NCBI RefSeq assembly: GCF_014873955.1
Contig: NZ_JADBED010000001.1
Span: 806,001-870,000, forward strand
Source of the DNA: Nesterenkonia lutea
GTDB lineage: Bacteria; Actinomycetota; Actinomycetes; Actinomycetales; Micrococcaceae
DNA length: 64,000 bases
Direction: 5' to 3'
Part shown: positions 1 through 10,462 of the stretch, one piece after another
How positions within the stretch are numbered: position 1 is the stretch's first letter
How the letters are laid out: each line of letters begins with the position of its first letter
Program-made: the position numbers and the translations under genes
Notes under the pieces: model-generated
The model's database searches: none
What the model was told of the DNA's origin: nothing
Seen by the model: only the letters and a program-made list of their open reading frames with translations

Positions 1-328
1 CGAAGCAGAACCCGACGAGGACCGCCAGTGTGGCCCGCGGCAGGCGGATCGTGCCGATGGTGAAGTTCGCGCCCTCGACGTCGGCACCCAGCGCCACCTG
101 GATCACGTCAGTCAGCGGGTAGAAGGTGCGGCCCACTGTGAGGGAGAGCAGATACACCGTCAGGGCCAGGAGGCTGAGCACGAGGATCACCGTCAGGCGG
201 CGCCGGGAGCGCACGCGCCTCGACGCGGCGATGGCCCGCGCACTGGTGGTCTGTGCACTAATGGTCTGTGCACTGGCGTGCGCAGCGCCGAGGCGCGCGG
301 AGCTGAGGTCTGCAGGGAGGTGGTTCAC
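1..328 (-). CDS. Iron-siderophore ABC transporter permease, FecCD family (5' part only)
   Basis: N-terminal 109 residues of a second FecCD-type permease; the rest lies beyond the window start. The GTG start overlaps the stop of the preceding permease in a GTGA tetranucleotide (325-328), so the two are translationally coupled. A Ser/Ala/Thr-rich basic N-terminus of about 45 residues precedes a first membrane helix (residues 45-63). The RLPR motif at 95-98 is the conserved family signature before the second helix. Known for the family: two such permeases form the channel of a vitamin B12/ferric-siderophore importer. The cognate ATPase is not in the window and is probably the next gene. Confidence 0.85.
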   Translation of the reverse strand, partial: MNHLPADLSSARLGAAHASAQTISAQTTSARAIAASRRVRSRRRLTVILVLSLLALTVYLLSLTVGRTFYPLTDVIQVALGADVEGANFTIGTIRLPRATLAVLVGFCF

Positions 329-1365
329 AGCTCGCGGACCCTGTGCTTTCGGACGATGTAGATGAAGAACGGACCGCCGATCAGCGCGGTGATGATCCCG
401 ACGTCGATCTCGGCAGGGCGGGCGGCGACCCGCCCGAGGATGTCTGCGGCACTGAGCAGCGCTGCACCGCCCAGCGCGGAGAACGGCATCATCCAGCGGT
501 GATCCACGCCGACCATCAGTCGGACGACGTGCGGTATGACCAGCCCGACGAATCCGATGGGCCCCGCCATCGCGGTGGCGGCACCGCAGAGGATGACCGC
601 CCCGGCCGAGGCCGCCGCGCGCGTGAGGATGACGTGTTCGCCCAGTCCGGCTGCGAGGTCGTCCCCCAGAGCCAGCGAGTTGAGTCCACGGGCCGAGGCC
701 CAGCACAGGACAGTTCCCGCCAGGAAGAAGGGCAGGAACGTGAGCACGTTGTCCGTCGTCGCGCCGGAGACGTTGCCGATCTGCCAGGAGCGGACCCCGT
801 CGGCGATGTCGTTGCGGGGCAGCACGACAGCGCTGATGAATGAGGAAAACGCGACAGTGGTCGCCGCGCCGGCGAGCGCCAGCTTCAACGGCGTGGCACC
901 GCCGCGGCCGAGGGAGCCGACCACGTAGACGAACACCGCGGCCATGCCGGCCCCGAGGATCCCCACCCAGACGAAGCTCCCGGGTCGGTACATGCCGAAC
1001 CAGGCGATGCCGATCACCACGGCCAGCGCCGCTCCCATGTTCACCCCGAGAATGCCGGGGTCGGCCAGAGGGTTGCGGGTGACACCCTGCATCACGGTCC
1101 CCGCAACCCCCAGCGCCGCACCGAGCAGGATCGCCAGCACGGTCCTGACGATCCGCTTGTCGATGACCGCCTGCTCCAGGTCCTCTGCCGATCCCTGGAT
1201 TCCTGCGAGCACCTCGTTCAGCGGGATGGTCCTGACGCCGACTGCGATCGACGCTGTGGCAAGCACCAGAAGCAGTCCAGTGATCGCAAGAAGATAGGAG
1301 ATCCGCTTGCGACGGGCGTGCTCGTAGGTGGTGCGGCGAGTGCCGACCGCGGTCAGTGCGCTCAC
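325..1365 (-). CDS. Iron-siderophore ABC transporter permease, FecCD family
   Basis: 346-residue polytopic inner-membrane protein, the usual FecCD/BtuC length, with about nine to ten hydrophobic helices. Family signatures are the stretch around QGVTRNPLADPGILG (about residues 92-106) and the cytoplasmic coupling region GPIGFVGLVIPHVVRL (about 267-282), which contacts the ATPase. It forms half of the translocation channel with the partner permease encoded immediately downstream. Its start overlaps the stop of the substrate-binding lipoprotein gene by 4 nt (ATGA), so the order is binding protein, permease, permease. Substrate inferred from family as a ferric siderophore; the exact ligand cannot be read. 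Confidence 0.9.
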   Translation of the reverse strand: MSALTAVGTRRTTYEHARRKRISYLLAITGLLLVLATASIAVGVRTIPLNEVLAGIQGSAEDLEQAVIDKRIVRTVLAILLGAALGVAGTVMQGVTRNPLADPGILGVNMGAALAVVIGIAWFGMYRPGSFVWVGILGAGMAAVFVYVVGSLGRGGATPLKLALAGAATTVAFSSFISAVVLPRNDIADGVRSWQIGNVSGATTDNVLTFLPFFLAGTVLCWASARGLNSLALGDDLAAGLGEHVILTRAAASAGAVILCGAATAMAGPIGFVGLVIPHVVRLMVGVDHRWMMPFSALGGAALLSAADILGRVAARPAEIDVGIITALIGGPFFIYIVRKHRVREL

Positions 1366-2405
1366 TCGGAGTGCGCTGCTGCTTCGTCCAGCAGGTCGAG
1401 GTAATCATCGAGCACCCAGGAGATGGCCAGCGGGGTGGGGTTTGACGCCGTGCCGATGGGACCGTCACTGGGCAGGGGAACGATCGCCCCGTTGGCCACC
1501 GCCGGCATCTGCGAGAGAAGCTCGTCGGATTCGAGGATGTCGACGAGCTCCTCGTCCCCGTAGGTGACGATGATGTCCACGTCGGAGAACGTGTCGACCT
1601 CTTCAGCGCTGACGGTTCCGGAGAACTGACCGGTCTCGGCCGAGGCTTCCTCGATGCTCGCCGGCATCGTCATGCCGAGGTCCTCGAAGAACGCCGTCCG
1701 GGTGTCATGGGAGGTGTAGAAGTTGACCTCGCTGAGGTTGGTGGTGTCCACGTGGGTCAGGAACATGGTCGACTTGCCCTCGAGGTTGGGGTGTTCGGCG
1801 ACGGCCTCGTCGATCTCGGTCTCCAGATCTGCGATCAGCTCCTCACCGGCTGCGGACATGCCCAGCCCCTGGGCGCCCAGGGAGATGACGTCGCGCCATT
1901 CGGTGGCCCAGGCCGATTCGGGGAAGGCCACCACGGGCGCGATCTCGGAGAGGGTGTCGTAGTCCTCCTGGGTCAGACCGGAATACGGGGCAAGGATCAC
2001 ATCCGGGTCCGTGTCTGCCACTGCTTCAAAGTCAATGCCATCGGTCTCATCGAAGAGCACCGGAGTCTCGGCGTCGAGCTCGTCCAGCCGCTCCTCCACC
2101 CAGGGCAGAACGCCATCACCGTTGTCGTCGCCGAAGTTCGCCTCGGCCATGCCGACCGGAACGATGCCCAGGGCCAGCGGAACCTCGTGGTTGGCCCAGG
2201 CGACGGTCGCCACGCGTTCCGGGGCCTCGGTGATCTCGGTCTCGCCGAAGGCATGCTCCACGGTGATCGGGAACTCGTCCGTGGCCTCGGAGGCGGCCGG
2301 CTCGGCCTCCGACTGGGCGGCCGTGGAATCCCCGCCGCACCCGGTGAGGACGAGGGCACTCGTCGCGGACAGTGCCAGAAGCCGAGTGAAACCTGAGGTG
2401 CGCAC
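1362..2405 (-). CDS. Iron-siderophore ABC transporter substrate-binding lipoprotein
   Basis: 347 residues. The signal peptide ends in a lipobox LTGC with the lipidated Cys at residue 23, followed by a Gly/Ser/Ala/Glu-rich linker. The mature part is a periplasmic-binding (TroA/FhuD, PF01497-like) fold, with the VEHAFGE...ERVATVAWANHE opening that is typical of siderophore binding proteins. The protein is strongly acidic, in keeping with an exported protein of a salt-tolerant actinobacterium (inference). First gene of the uptake operon. A likely metal-responsive promoter lies at about 2497-2530. Confidence 0.9.
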   Translation of the reverse strand: MRTSGFTRLLALSATSALVLTGCGGDSTAAQSEAEPAASEATDEFPITVEHAFGETEITEAPERVATVAWANHEVPLALGIVPVGMAEANFGDDNGDGVLPWVEERLDELDAETPVLFDETDGIDFEAVADTDPDVILAPYSGLTQEDYDTLSEIAPVVAFPESAWATEWRDVISLGAQGLGMSAAGEELIADLETEIDEAVAEHPNLEGKSTMFLTHVDTTNLSEVNFYTSHDTRTAFFEDLGMTMPASIEEASAETGQFSGTVSAEEVDTFSDVDIIVTYGDEELVDILESDELLSQMPAVANGAIVPLPSDGPIGTASNPTPLAISWVLDDYLDLLDEAAAHSE

Positions 2406-2496
2406 GAACGATCTCCTTCAGAAGTGGGTCACGAGGGCTGTACCCCGGCGCAGGAAGAGCCCCGGGTCACCATCTCGAGCAAGGGTGTCCTTGCAG

Positions 2497-2530
2497 AAAT
2501 AACCTATACAAACGTCACCTAAATACCTAA
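2497..2530 (-). promoter_or_regulatory. Possible iron-regulated promoter of the siderophore uptake operon
   Basis: On the minus strand this AT-richer stretch carries three same-orientation TAGGT half-sites (TTAGGT twice and ATAGGT), which resemble the half-site of the DtxR/IdeR box. TTAGGT and TATAGG, 16 nt apart, could also serve as -35 and -10. The inverted second half of a true DtxR/IdeR palindrome is not clear, so the regulator is a guess. Confidence 0.3.
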
Positions 2531-2607
2531 TGTGTCCTCGGGACGCGTCCGGACTGCGGCACGAGCTGAGCTGGGATGTCTCTGAAGATGCGGTCCATCA
2601 CACGCAA

Positions 2608-2644
2608 GAGGGCGGCACCCCACGCACTGTGGAATGCCGCCCTC
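2608..2644 (-). terminator. Hairpin terminator after the alcohol dehydrogenase gene
   Basis: A 10-bp perfect stem GAGGGCGGCA/TGCCGCCCTC, extended inside by CCAC/GTGG, lies 12 nt after the stop codon at 2656. There is no strong U-run, as is usual in high-GC Actinobacteria. Confidence 0.75.
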
Positions 2645-2655
2645 GGTGAACCGCT

Positions 2656-3756
2656 CTAGAAGGTGATGATCGGCTTCAGCGTGGTTCCTGCGGCGGAATC
2701 CGCGAAGGCCCTGTTGATCTCAGCGAAGGGATAGGTCTTCGTGAGCCTGTCGAAGGGGAATCTCCCATCCTGATGCAGCGCGATCAGACGCGGGATGAAC
2801 TCCTTGGGCACTGCGTCTCCTTCGATCACCAGCGTGATGGTGATGCCGGAGACCAGCAGGGTGCCGATGTCGAAGGGTGCCTCGGTGCCGAGCTTCGCTG
2901 CGCCGACCAGGGCCCCATGTCCCCGCACCCCCAGTGACTTCGTCATCTGCGAGAAGACCTGGGGGACGCCGGTGGTGTCCAGGGCGTACTCGGCGCCTCC
3001 TCCGGTGATCTCCTTGACCGCCTCGACCGGGTCGGTCTCTTTGGAGTTGACGGTGTGGGTCGCGCCCAGCTCTCTGGCGAACTCAAGACGCTCGGGGACG
3101 ATGTCGACCATGATGATGGTGGACGCGCCGGCGGCCTTGGCGGCCAGCATTCCGGCCATGCCCACGGCGCCGGTGCCGAAGATGATGATCGACGAGCCCG
3201 GCTTGGGCTTGAGCACGTTCAACACGGCGCCCGAGCCGGTCATGATGCCGCAGCCCAGCGGGCCGAGAAGCTCCAGGGGGGCGTCCTCTGGAACCTTGAC
3301 GGCGCCATGCGCGGGAACGTTGGTGTACTCGGCGAAGGAGGACTGGCCGAAGAAGTGTGACCCCACGGACTCTCCGTCTTCTGTGCTGAAGGCCGTTGAG
3401 CCGTCGCCGCGCTGCACGCCGAAGTTCCGCTCGTAGAAGATCTCGCAGTACATCGGGTGACCCGAGAGGCACTGTTTGCATGCGCTGCAGAATGACGGTC
3501 CGATCACGACCTTGTCGCCCACCTCGAATCCGGAGACTGCAGAGCCGACCTCCTGCACGATGCCTGCGCCCTCGTGGCCGAGGACCACCGGCTGCGGCAC
3601 CGGGTACCACTGGTCGCGGATGATGGCGTCGGTGTGACACACCCCCGAGGCGATCATCTTCACGCGGAGCTCATCTGGACGCGGCTCGTCGAGATTCAGC
3701 TCTTGGATCTCGAGATCGGTCTCCGGTGCGACGGCGACAGCTGCTCTGGTCTTCAT
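2656..3756 (-). CDS. Zinc-dependent NAD(P) alcohol dehydrogenase (MDR family)
   Basis: 366 residues, a full-length medium-chain dehydrogenase/reductase. Catalytic zinc ligands Cys40 (GVCHTD), His61 and Glu62 (GHEGAG) are present. The structural zinc lobe has Cys90, Cys93, Cys96 and Cys104. The Rossmann nucleotide loop GTGAVGMAG is near residue 195. The sequence is closest by eye to the aryl/benzyl-alcohol and class III-like NAD-dependent group, oxidising a primary alcohol to an aldehyde in the cytoplasm. Monocistronic: its own hairpin terminator follows, and about 230 bp separates it from the upstream MFS gene. The physiological substrate is not evident. Confidence 0.88.
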   Translation of the reverse strand: MKTRAAVAVAPETDLEIQELNLDEPRPDELRVKMIASGVCHTDAIIRDQWYPVPQPVVLGHEGAGIVQEVGSAVSGFEVGDKVVIGPSFCSACKQCLSGHPMYCEIFYERNFGVQRGDGSTAFSTEDGESVGSHFFGQSSFAEYTNVPAHGAVKVPEDAPLELLGPLGCGIMTGSGAVLNVLKPKPGSSIIIFGTGAVGMAGMLAAKAAGASTIIMVDIVPERLEFARELGATHTVNSKETDPVEAVKEITGGGAEYALDTTGVPQVFSQMTKSLGVRGHGALVGAAKLGTEAPFDIGTLLVSGITITLVIEGDAVPKEFIPRLIALHQDGRFPFDRLTKTYPFAEINRAFADSAAGTTLKPIITF

Positions 3757-3987
3757 GGTGCGTCCTTTCGAGGTGGGGTCAGAACGGTGACTGTTGATCG
3801 AAAGTTCTGGGTCCTGTCACCGGCTGTGGGGACGGGACCGTGTTCCACCTTCCACGCTACCGCCCCTGCCGGTCGCTCACCGTCCTGATGTCGTGTCCCT
3901 GGGCCCGCCCCGTGGTTGTCTGCGTCCAGGGGCGCCGGACATGGTGGGAGACATGCCACCGAGCGCGAGCTGAGGGCCTCCCCGCAT

Positions 3988-5202
3988 TCAGGCGCCCGCC
4001 CTGGCCTTGGGGGCGTCCTCCGGATCCCGCGGATCCTTCACGAGCAGACCGGCCACCAGGACAGCGAGCGGAATGACGCTCAGGACCATGATCGGCAGCA
4101 CGAAGCCGCCGGCCAGCTCCGCGCCGAACGCCAGCGCGTAGGGGCCGAATGCGGAGGCCGCAAGACTCAGGGACACGGACAGTCCACGGATGGAACCGAT
4201 GTGCAGCACTCCGAAGTAGCGCACCATGGAAGCGGCCTCCATGCCGCGCTGGGACCCCTGGGCACAGCCCAGCAGCAGTCCGTAGAGGATCGCCATCACT
4301 CCCGGAGCGGCCAGGGGTATGAACAGCATCGACGCCGCCAGGAACGCCATCGAGGCGACGAGCCAGATCCGCGGATTGGTGCGGTCGATCAGCGCCCCAA
4401 CCAGCAGCGTGCTCAGCAGCGCCGTGACGGTCTGCGGCAGGAAGTTCGCCGCGGCCTCCAGGGGCGAGAGGCCCTGATCACCCAGGACGGCGATCTGGTG
4501 GAAGACCAGGGCGGTGCTCAGCATCGAGGTGGAAGATGTGGCCGCGCAGATCACCCAGAACATGCCGGTGCGGCGCGCCTGGGCCCTAGTCCACCCCGTC
4601 GCGGCCACGGGCACGGTTCCGGGCGCTTCGCGCCGGTGGGCAGACTTCACCAGCATTGCGGCGGGCAGCACCAGCAGAAGCACCGCCAGGGCCTCCCATC
4701 GCCAGGCCGCGTGGACGCCAACCGCAGAGATGAGCCGCTCCAGGACGATGGGCGCCAGCGAGATGCCTGCCGAGCCGATGGCTGCGGAGATCCCCAGAGC
4801 GAGGCCCCGGCGCTCGGTCACGGCTCGGGCCACGGCGGTGGTGGCCGCCAGGCTCAGCGCTCCCTGGCCCGCCATGCGGACACCTATGAACCCGACGGTC
4901 AGGCCCAGGGTCTCGGTGACGAAGCTGATCAGGAAGAGGATCAGAGCGAACCCGGCGCCGATGCACATGATCACCGCGCGCGCATCCCAGCGATCCAGCG
5001 CCCGGCCGACCAGCGGCTGCGCCGAGGCGCCGATCAGGGTGCCCACGAGGTAGCTCAGCGAGATCGCTGTCCGGTCGATGTCCAGTTCGGCGATCAGCGG
5101 GTCGGTGAAGACCGAGAGTCCGGCGGTCTGACCAGGAAACGTCATCGCGGAGAGCAGCCCGGCCGCCAGCACCGCCGACCACCACAGGAGCGAGCGTTTC
5201 AT
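3988..5202 (-). CDS. MFS transporter
   Basis: 404 residues with about 12 hydrophobic segments and the MFS loop 2-3 motif in the form GRALDRWDARAV (about residues 66-77). The 12-helix arrangement and the first helix with GLLSAMTFPGQTAGLSVF suggest an export or monocarboxylate-type MFS subfamily, but no substrate can be assigned. The gene diverges from prfC across a 126-bp gap and is followed by about 230 bp of non-coding sequence before the dehydrogenase gene. In those gaps I see no further gene. Confidence 0.85.
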   Translation of the reverse strand: MKRSLLWWSAVLAAGLLSAMTFPGQTAGLSVFTDPLIAELDIDRTAISLSYLVGTLIGASAQPLVGRALDRWDARAVIMCIGAGFALILFLISFVTETLGLTVGFIGVRMAGQGALSLAATTAVARAVTERRGLALGISAAIGSAGISLAPIVLERLISAVGVHAAWRWEALAVLLLVLPAAMLVKSAHRREAPGTVPVAATGWTRAQARRTGMFWVICAATSSTSMLSTALVFHQIAVLGDQGLSPLEAAANFLPQTVTALLSTLLVGALIDRTNPRIWLVASMAFLAASMLFIPLAAPGVMAILYGLLLGCAQGSQRGMEAASMVRYFGVLHIGSIRGLSVSLSLAASAFGPYALAFGAELAGGFVLPIMVLSVIPLAVLVAGLLVKDPRDPEDAPKARAGA

Positions 5203-5291
5203 CGGGATGCGGCGGGAACTGATGGCTGGCTCCTGGAACGGTGGTCGACGAGACGGTGGTCTGTGACGGTGCCCTCACAGCACGCCGCGGA

Positions 5292-5321
5292 TTCAACTCT
5301 CCCCCTGCGTCAGCGTAGAGT
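5292..5321 (+). promoter_or_regulatory. Promoter of prfC, probably leaderless
   Basis: TTCAAC (5292-5297), an 18-nt spacer and TAGAGT (5316-5321). The -10 box ends 7 nt before the GTG at 5329, so transcription should begin at or next to the start codon. Confidence 0.5.
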
Positions 5322-5328
5322 CTGAGGT

Positions 5329-6942
5329 GTGATGGAAGCAGACACCAAGCAGATCTTAGAGGAGGCCTTGTCTCGCCGCACCATCGCGGTGATCTCGCAT
5401 CCCGATGCGGGCAAGTCCACGTTGAGTGAGGCCCTGCTGCTGCACTCGGACGCGATCACCGAGGCCGGTGCCGTCCACGGCAAAGCAGGACGCCGGGGCA
5501 CCGTCTCGGACTGGATGGACATGGAGAAGGCCCGCGGGATCTCCGTGAGCTCGGCCGTCCTGCAGTTCAAGGTGGGCGAGGCCGTCGTGAATCTGGTGGA
5601 CACCCCTGGTCACGCCGACTTCTCCGAAGACACCTTCCGCGTGCTGGCCGCCGTGGACGCCGTGATCATGCTGATCGATGCCGCCAAGGGCATGGAGGCG
5701 CAGACCATGAAGCTCTTCGAGGTCTGCCGCGCCCGGTCCCTGCCGGTCATCACCGTGATCAACAAATGGGACCGCCCGGGACAGACCGCTCTGGAGCTGG
5801 TGGATGAGATCCTCACCCGCACCGGCATGCGGTCGATGCCGCGCAACTGGCCCGTCGGCGACTCCGGACACATGCTCGGGCTGCTCCACCCCGACGCGAT
5901 GAGCATGAACCGCTACGTCCGCGCCCCCGGCGGCGCCAAGAAGGTCCTCGCCGAGCCGCTCTCCGCCGAGATCGCCGAGACCGAGTACCCCGTGGAATGG
6001 CAGACCGCCGTGGAGGAGTCCTCGCTGCTGGAGGTCGACGGCAGCTTCTATGACCGAGATGCGTTCCTCTCTCAGGAGGCCACTCCGCTGTTCTTCGCCT
6101 CTGCGGTGCAGAACATCGGCGTCGAGGAGCTGCTGCGCTTCCTCATGGAGGAGGGCCCGCACCCCCAGGACCGTCCCGACGAGGAAGGGTCGCCGCACCC
6201 GATCACCTCCGACTTCAGCGGCTATGTCTTCAAGGTCCAGACGGGGATGGACAAGGCCCACCGCGACCGCATCGCGTTCATGCGCATCTGCTCCGGGGTC
6301 TTCGAGCGTGGGATGGTCGCCACTCACGCCCAGTCCGAGAAGCCCTTCCCCACCAAGTACTCCCAGCAGGTCTTCGGCCGCGACCGCACCACGGTGGACA
6401 CCGCCTGGCCCGGCGACGTCGTCGGTCTGGTCAACGCGTCCTCGCTGCGGCCCGGGGACACTCTCTACGCGGGCCAGCGCGTGATGTTCCCGCCGTTCAA
6501 GCCCTTCGCCCCGGAGCACTTCCGGGTGGGCAAGACCGGCGACGCCAGCAAGCACAAGCAGTTCCGCAAGGGCATCGAACAGCTGGATCGCGAAGGCGTC
6601 ATCCAGGTCTTCTTCTCTGAGCGGCGAGGCCAGCAGCGGCCGGTGCTGGGCGCCGTGGGTCCGATGCAGTTCGAAGTCGTCTCGGCCCGGATGGAATCAG
6701 ACTTCGGGGCCTCGGTGTCCTTCGAGCCGCTGGAGTACTCCGTGGCACGAGACATCGACGAGCAGGCCGCCGAGATCCTGCGTGAACGGCAGGACTGTGA
6801 AGTGCTCTATCGCAGCGACGGGACCCCCGTGGCGCTGTTCAGAGACCCGTGGAGGCTGCGCACCGTTCAGCGCGACCATCCGCATCTTCTCCCGGACCCC
6901 CCGGGCAGCAGAACAAGCGGTTCGGCCACAGCACGGATGTGA
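5329..6942 (+). CDS. prfC: Peptide chain release factor 3
   Basis: 537-residue translational GTPase that recycles RF1/RF2 from the ribosome after peptide release. G1 motif HPDAGKST at about residues 24-31, switch region around GRRGTVSDWMDMEKARGISV, G3 VDTPGHADF and G4 NKWD are all present, followed by the domain II and III regions typical of RF3 rather than EF-G. A GTG (5329) directly precedes an ATG (5332); either may start. The last 25 residues are Pro/Arg/Ser-rich and carry no recognisable motif. The length agrees with bacterial RF3 (about 530). Confidence 0.95.
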   Translation: MMEADTKQILEEALSRRTIAVISHPDAGKSTLSEALLLHSDAITEAGAVHGKAGRRGTVSDWMDMEKARGISVSSAVLQFKVGEAVVNLVDTPGHADFSEDTFRVLAAVDAVIMLIDAAKGMEAQTMKLFEVCRARSLPVITVINKWDRPGQTALELVDEILTRTGMRSMPRNWPVGDSGHMLGLLHPDAMSMNRYVRAPGGAKKVLAEPLSAEIAETEYPVEWQTAVEESSLLEVDGSFYDRDAFLSQEATPLFFASAVQNIGVEELLRFLMEEGPHPQDRPDEEGSPHPITSDFSGYVFKVQTGMDKAHRDRIAFMRICSGVFERGMVATHAQSEKPFPTKYSQQVFGRDRTTVDTAWPGDVVGLVNASSLRPGDTLYAGQRVMFPPFKPFAPEHFRVGKTGDASKHKQFRKGIEQLDREGVIQVFFSERRGQQRPVLGAVGPMQFEVVSARMESDFGASVSFEPLEYSVARDIDEQAAEILRERQDCEVLYRSDGTPVALFRDPWRLRTVQRDHPHLLPDPPGSRTSGSATARM

Positions 6943-6996
6943 CCGATCGCCGAGGGCTGCGGGAACCCCATGCAGAACCCTCTTGGAAGGAACACC

Positions 6997-7230
6997 ATGC
7001 ACGTTGTCACACGAGTTGAACTCGTCGAAGCGGTCAGGACCGCATTCGACCACACCGCCACACCCACACTCCCGAAGGACCTGGTGATCGCCGCCAACGC
7101 TGCGGGCGCACGCCCAGCGCTGGTCCAGGAGCTGGAGCAGCTTCAGGACGATCTCCCGTTCCGGAAGATGCGCGACCTCTGGGAACACTTCCCGAACATG
7201 CCGGTTGACGGGTCCTCGCCGACCCGCTGA
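6997..7230 (+). CDS. DUF2795-like small protein
   Basis: 77 residues from ATG 6997, chosen because GGAAGG (6985-6990) sits 6 nt upstream; an in-frame ATG at 6970 has no such site. The C-terminal FRKMRDLWEHFPNMPV resembles the conserved core of small actinobacterial DUF2795 proteins. The acidic N-terminal half contains ALVQELEQLQDDLPF and may form a helix pair. Function unknown. It lies about 50 bp after prfC and is probably cotranscribed or independently expressed. Confidence 0.7.
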   Translation: MHVVTRVELVEAVRTAFDHTATPTLPKDLVIAANAAGARPALVQELEQLQDDLPFRKMRDLWEHFPNMPVDGSSPTR

Positions 7231-7323
7231 GCGCCGACCGAGGAGTGCCCGGACCCGCTGAGCGCCAGCGCAGCAGGTCCTGCTCCAGGGGTGCTGACCC
7301 TGTCCGACGCCGATCCCGCGGCG

Positions 7324-7329
7324 TAGGCT
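7324..7329 (+). promoter_or_regulatory. -10 box of the DUF4287-like gene
   Basis: TAGGCT ends 6 nt before the ATG at 7336, implying a leaderless transcript. Confidence 0.45.
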
Positions 7330-7335
7330 CGAGGG

Positions 7336-7911
7336 ATGGTGAGGAAACACAGCACCGCCGCGATTGAGCGCGCGACCAGACGGTCCTGGGCGCAGTGGGT
7401 GCAGATCCTCGACGACGCCGGGGCGCGCGCGCTGCCGCACCGCGAGATCGTCGGGATCGTCTATGACCAGATGCACTCCGGCATCGACAATCCCGGCTGG
7501 TGGGCCCAGAGCGTGGCGGTGGCCTATGAGCAGCATCGTGGGCTGCGCCGGCCCGGGGAGTCCCGCACCGGGGAGTTCCAGGCGTCGCTCTCCAAGATCT
7601 GTCCGGGAGACATGGATGCGGTCCTGGATGCCTGGGTCCAGCTGGTGGCCGGCCGGGACGCCTTCGGCGGCGTACCGGTCCAGGGGGAGCCCGTCACCTC
7701 CTCGACCCCGCGCTGGCGGTACTGGCGAGCCGCGCTGGCCGACGGCTCCCGAGTGGCGGTGACCATCTCGGAGAAGCCCGGCGGACGATCCTCCGTGGCG
7801 GTGGGGCACACGAAGCTCGGCTCCCCCGAAGAGGTGGACCGTTGGAAGATGGTCTGGCGGGAGATGCTCAGCGCCCTGGCATCGCAGACGGACCCACCCG
7901 GTCGCATCTAG
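7336..7911 (+). CDS. DUF4287-domain protein
   Basis: 191 residues. The N-terminal half has the pattern of the DUF4287 family: W-x-x-I/L-D, LPHREIV, and IDNPGWWAQSVAVAYEQHRGLR at about residues 50-72, ending in a conserved WWAQ...YE...RG core. The C-terminal half (about 105-180) contains WRYWRAALADGSRVAVTISEKPGGRSSVAVGHTKL. That looks like a small beta-rich lipid/START-like or SRPBCC-type domain, by eye only. No catalytic motif is visible and the function is unknown. It is convergent with tgt, with about 54 bp between stops. Confidence 0.7.
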   Translation: MVRKHSTAAIERATRRSWAQWVQILDDAGARALPHREIVGIVYDQMHSGIDNPGWWAQSVAVAYEQHRGLRRPGESRTGEFQASLSKICPGDMDAVLDAWVQLVAGRDAFGGVPVQGEPVTSSTPRWRYWRAALADGSRVAVTISEKPGGRSSVAVGHTKLGSPEEVDRWKMVWREMLSALASQTDPPGRI

Positions 7912-7965
7912 ACAGGACTCTCTGGCCAGCCCCAGCAGACGTCGGCCGCAGCGCCAGTTGAACCG

Positions 7966-10382
<2,417 letters not shown>

Positions 10383-10438
10383 GACGGAGCCCGGCCCCGG
10401 GCGCAGGAACACCTCGGCGCGCCAGCCTCGACACTCAT

Positions 10439-10454
10439 TCGAAACTATGTTCGA
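10439..10454 (+). promoter_or_regulatory. LexA (SOS) box-like palindrome upstream of the radical SAM gene
   Basis: TCGAAACTATGTTCGA matches the actinobacterial SOS box TCGAAC-N4-GTTCGA with a single mismatch in the left arm. It ends 8 nt before the ATG at 10463, a position where a repressor would block transcription start. Flanking bases extend the palindrome to TTCGAA on both sides. Confidence 0.65.
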
Positions 10455-10462
10455 ATAGCCGC

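Noticed and set aside
2497..2530. Full DtxR/IdeR box before the siderophore operon
   Set aside because: Only same-direction half-sites are present; a symmetric 19-bp palindrome cannot be drawn, so it is listed only as a weak promoter region.
3916..5325. 469-residue plus-strand frame over the MFS gene
   Set aside because: Antisense of a full-length 12-helix transporter; no known domain in the plus-strand reading.
6860..6942. Frameshift at the end of prfC because of an odd Pro/Ser/Arg tail
   Set aside because: The last conserved RF3 residues are in frame (VALFRDPWRLRTVQRDHP), and a variable tail of this size is normal.
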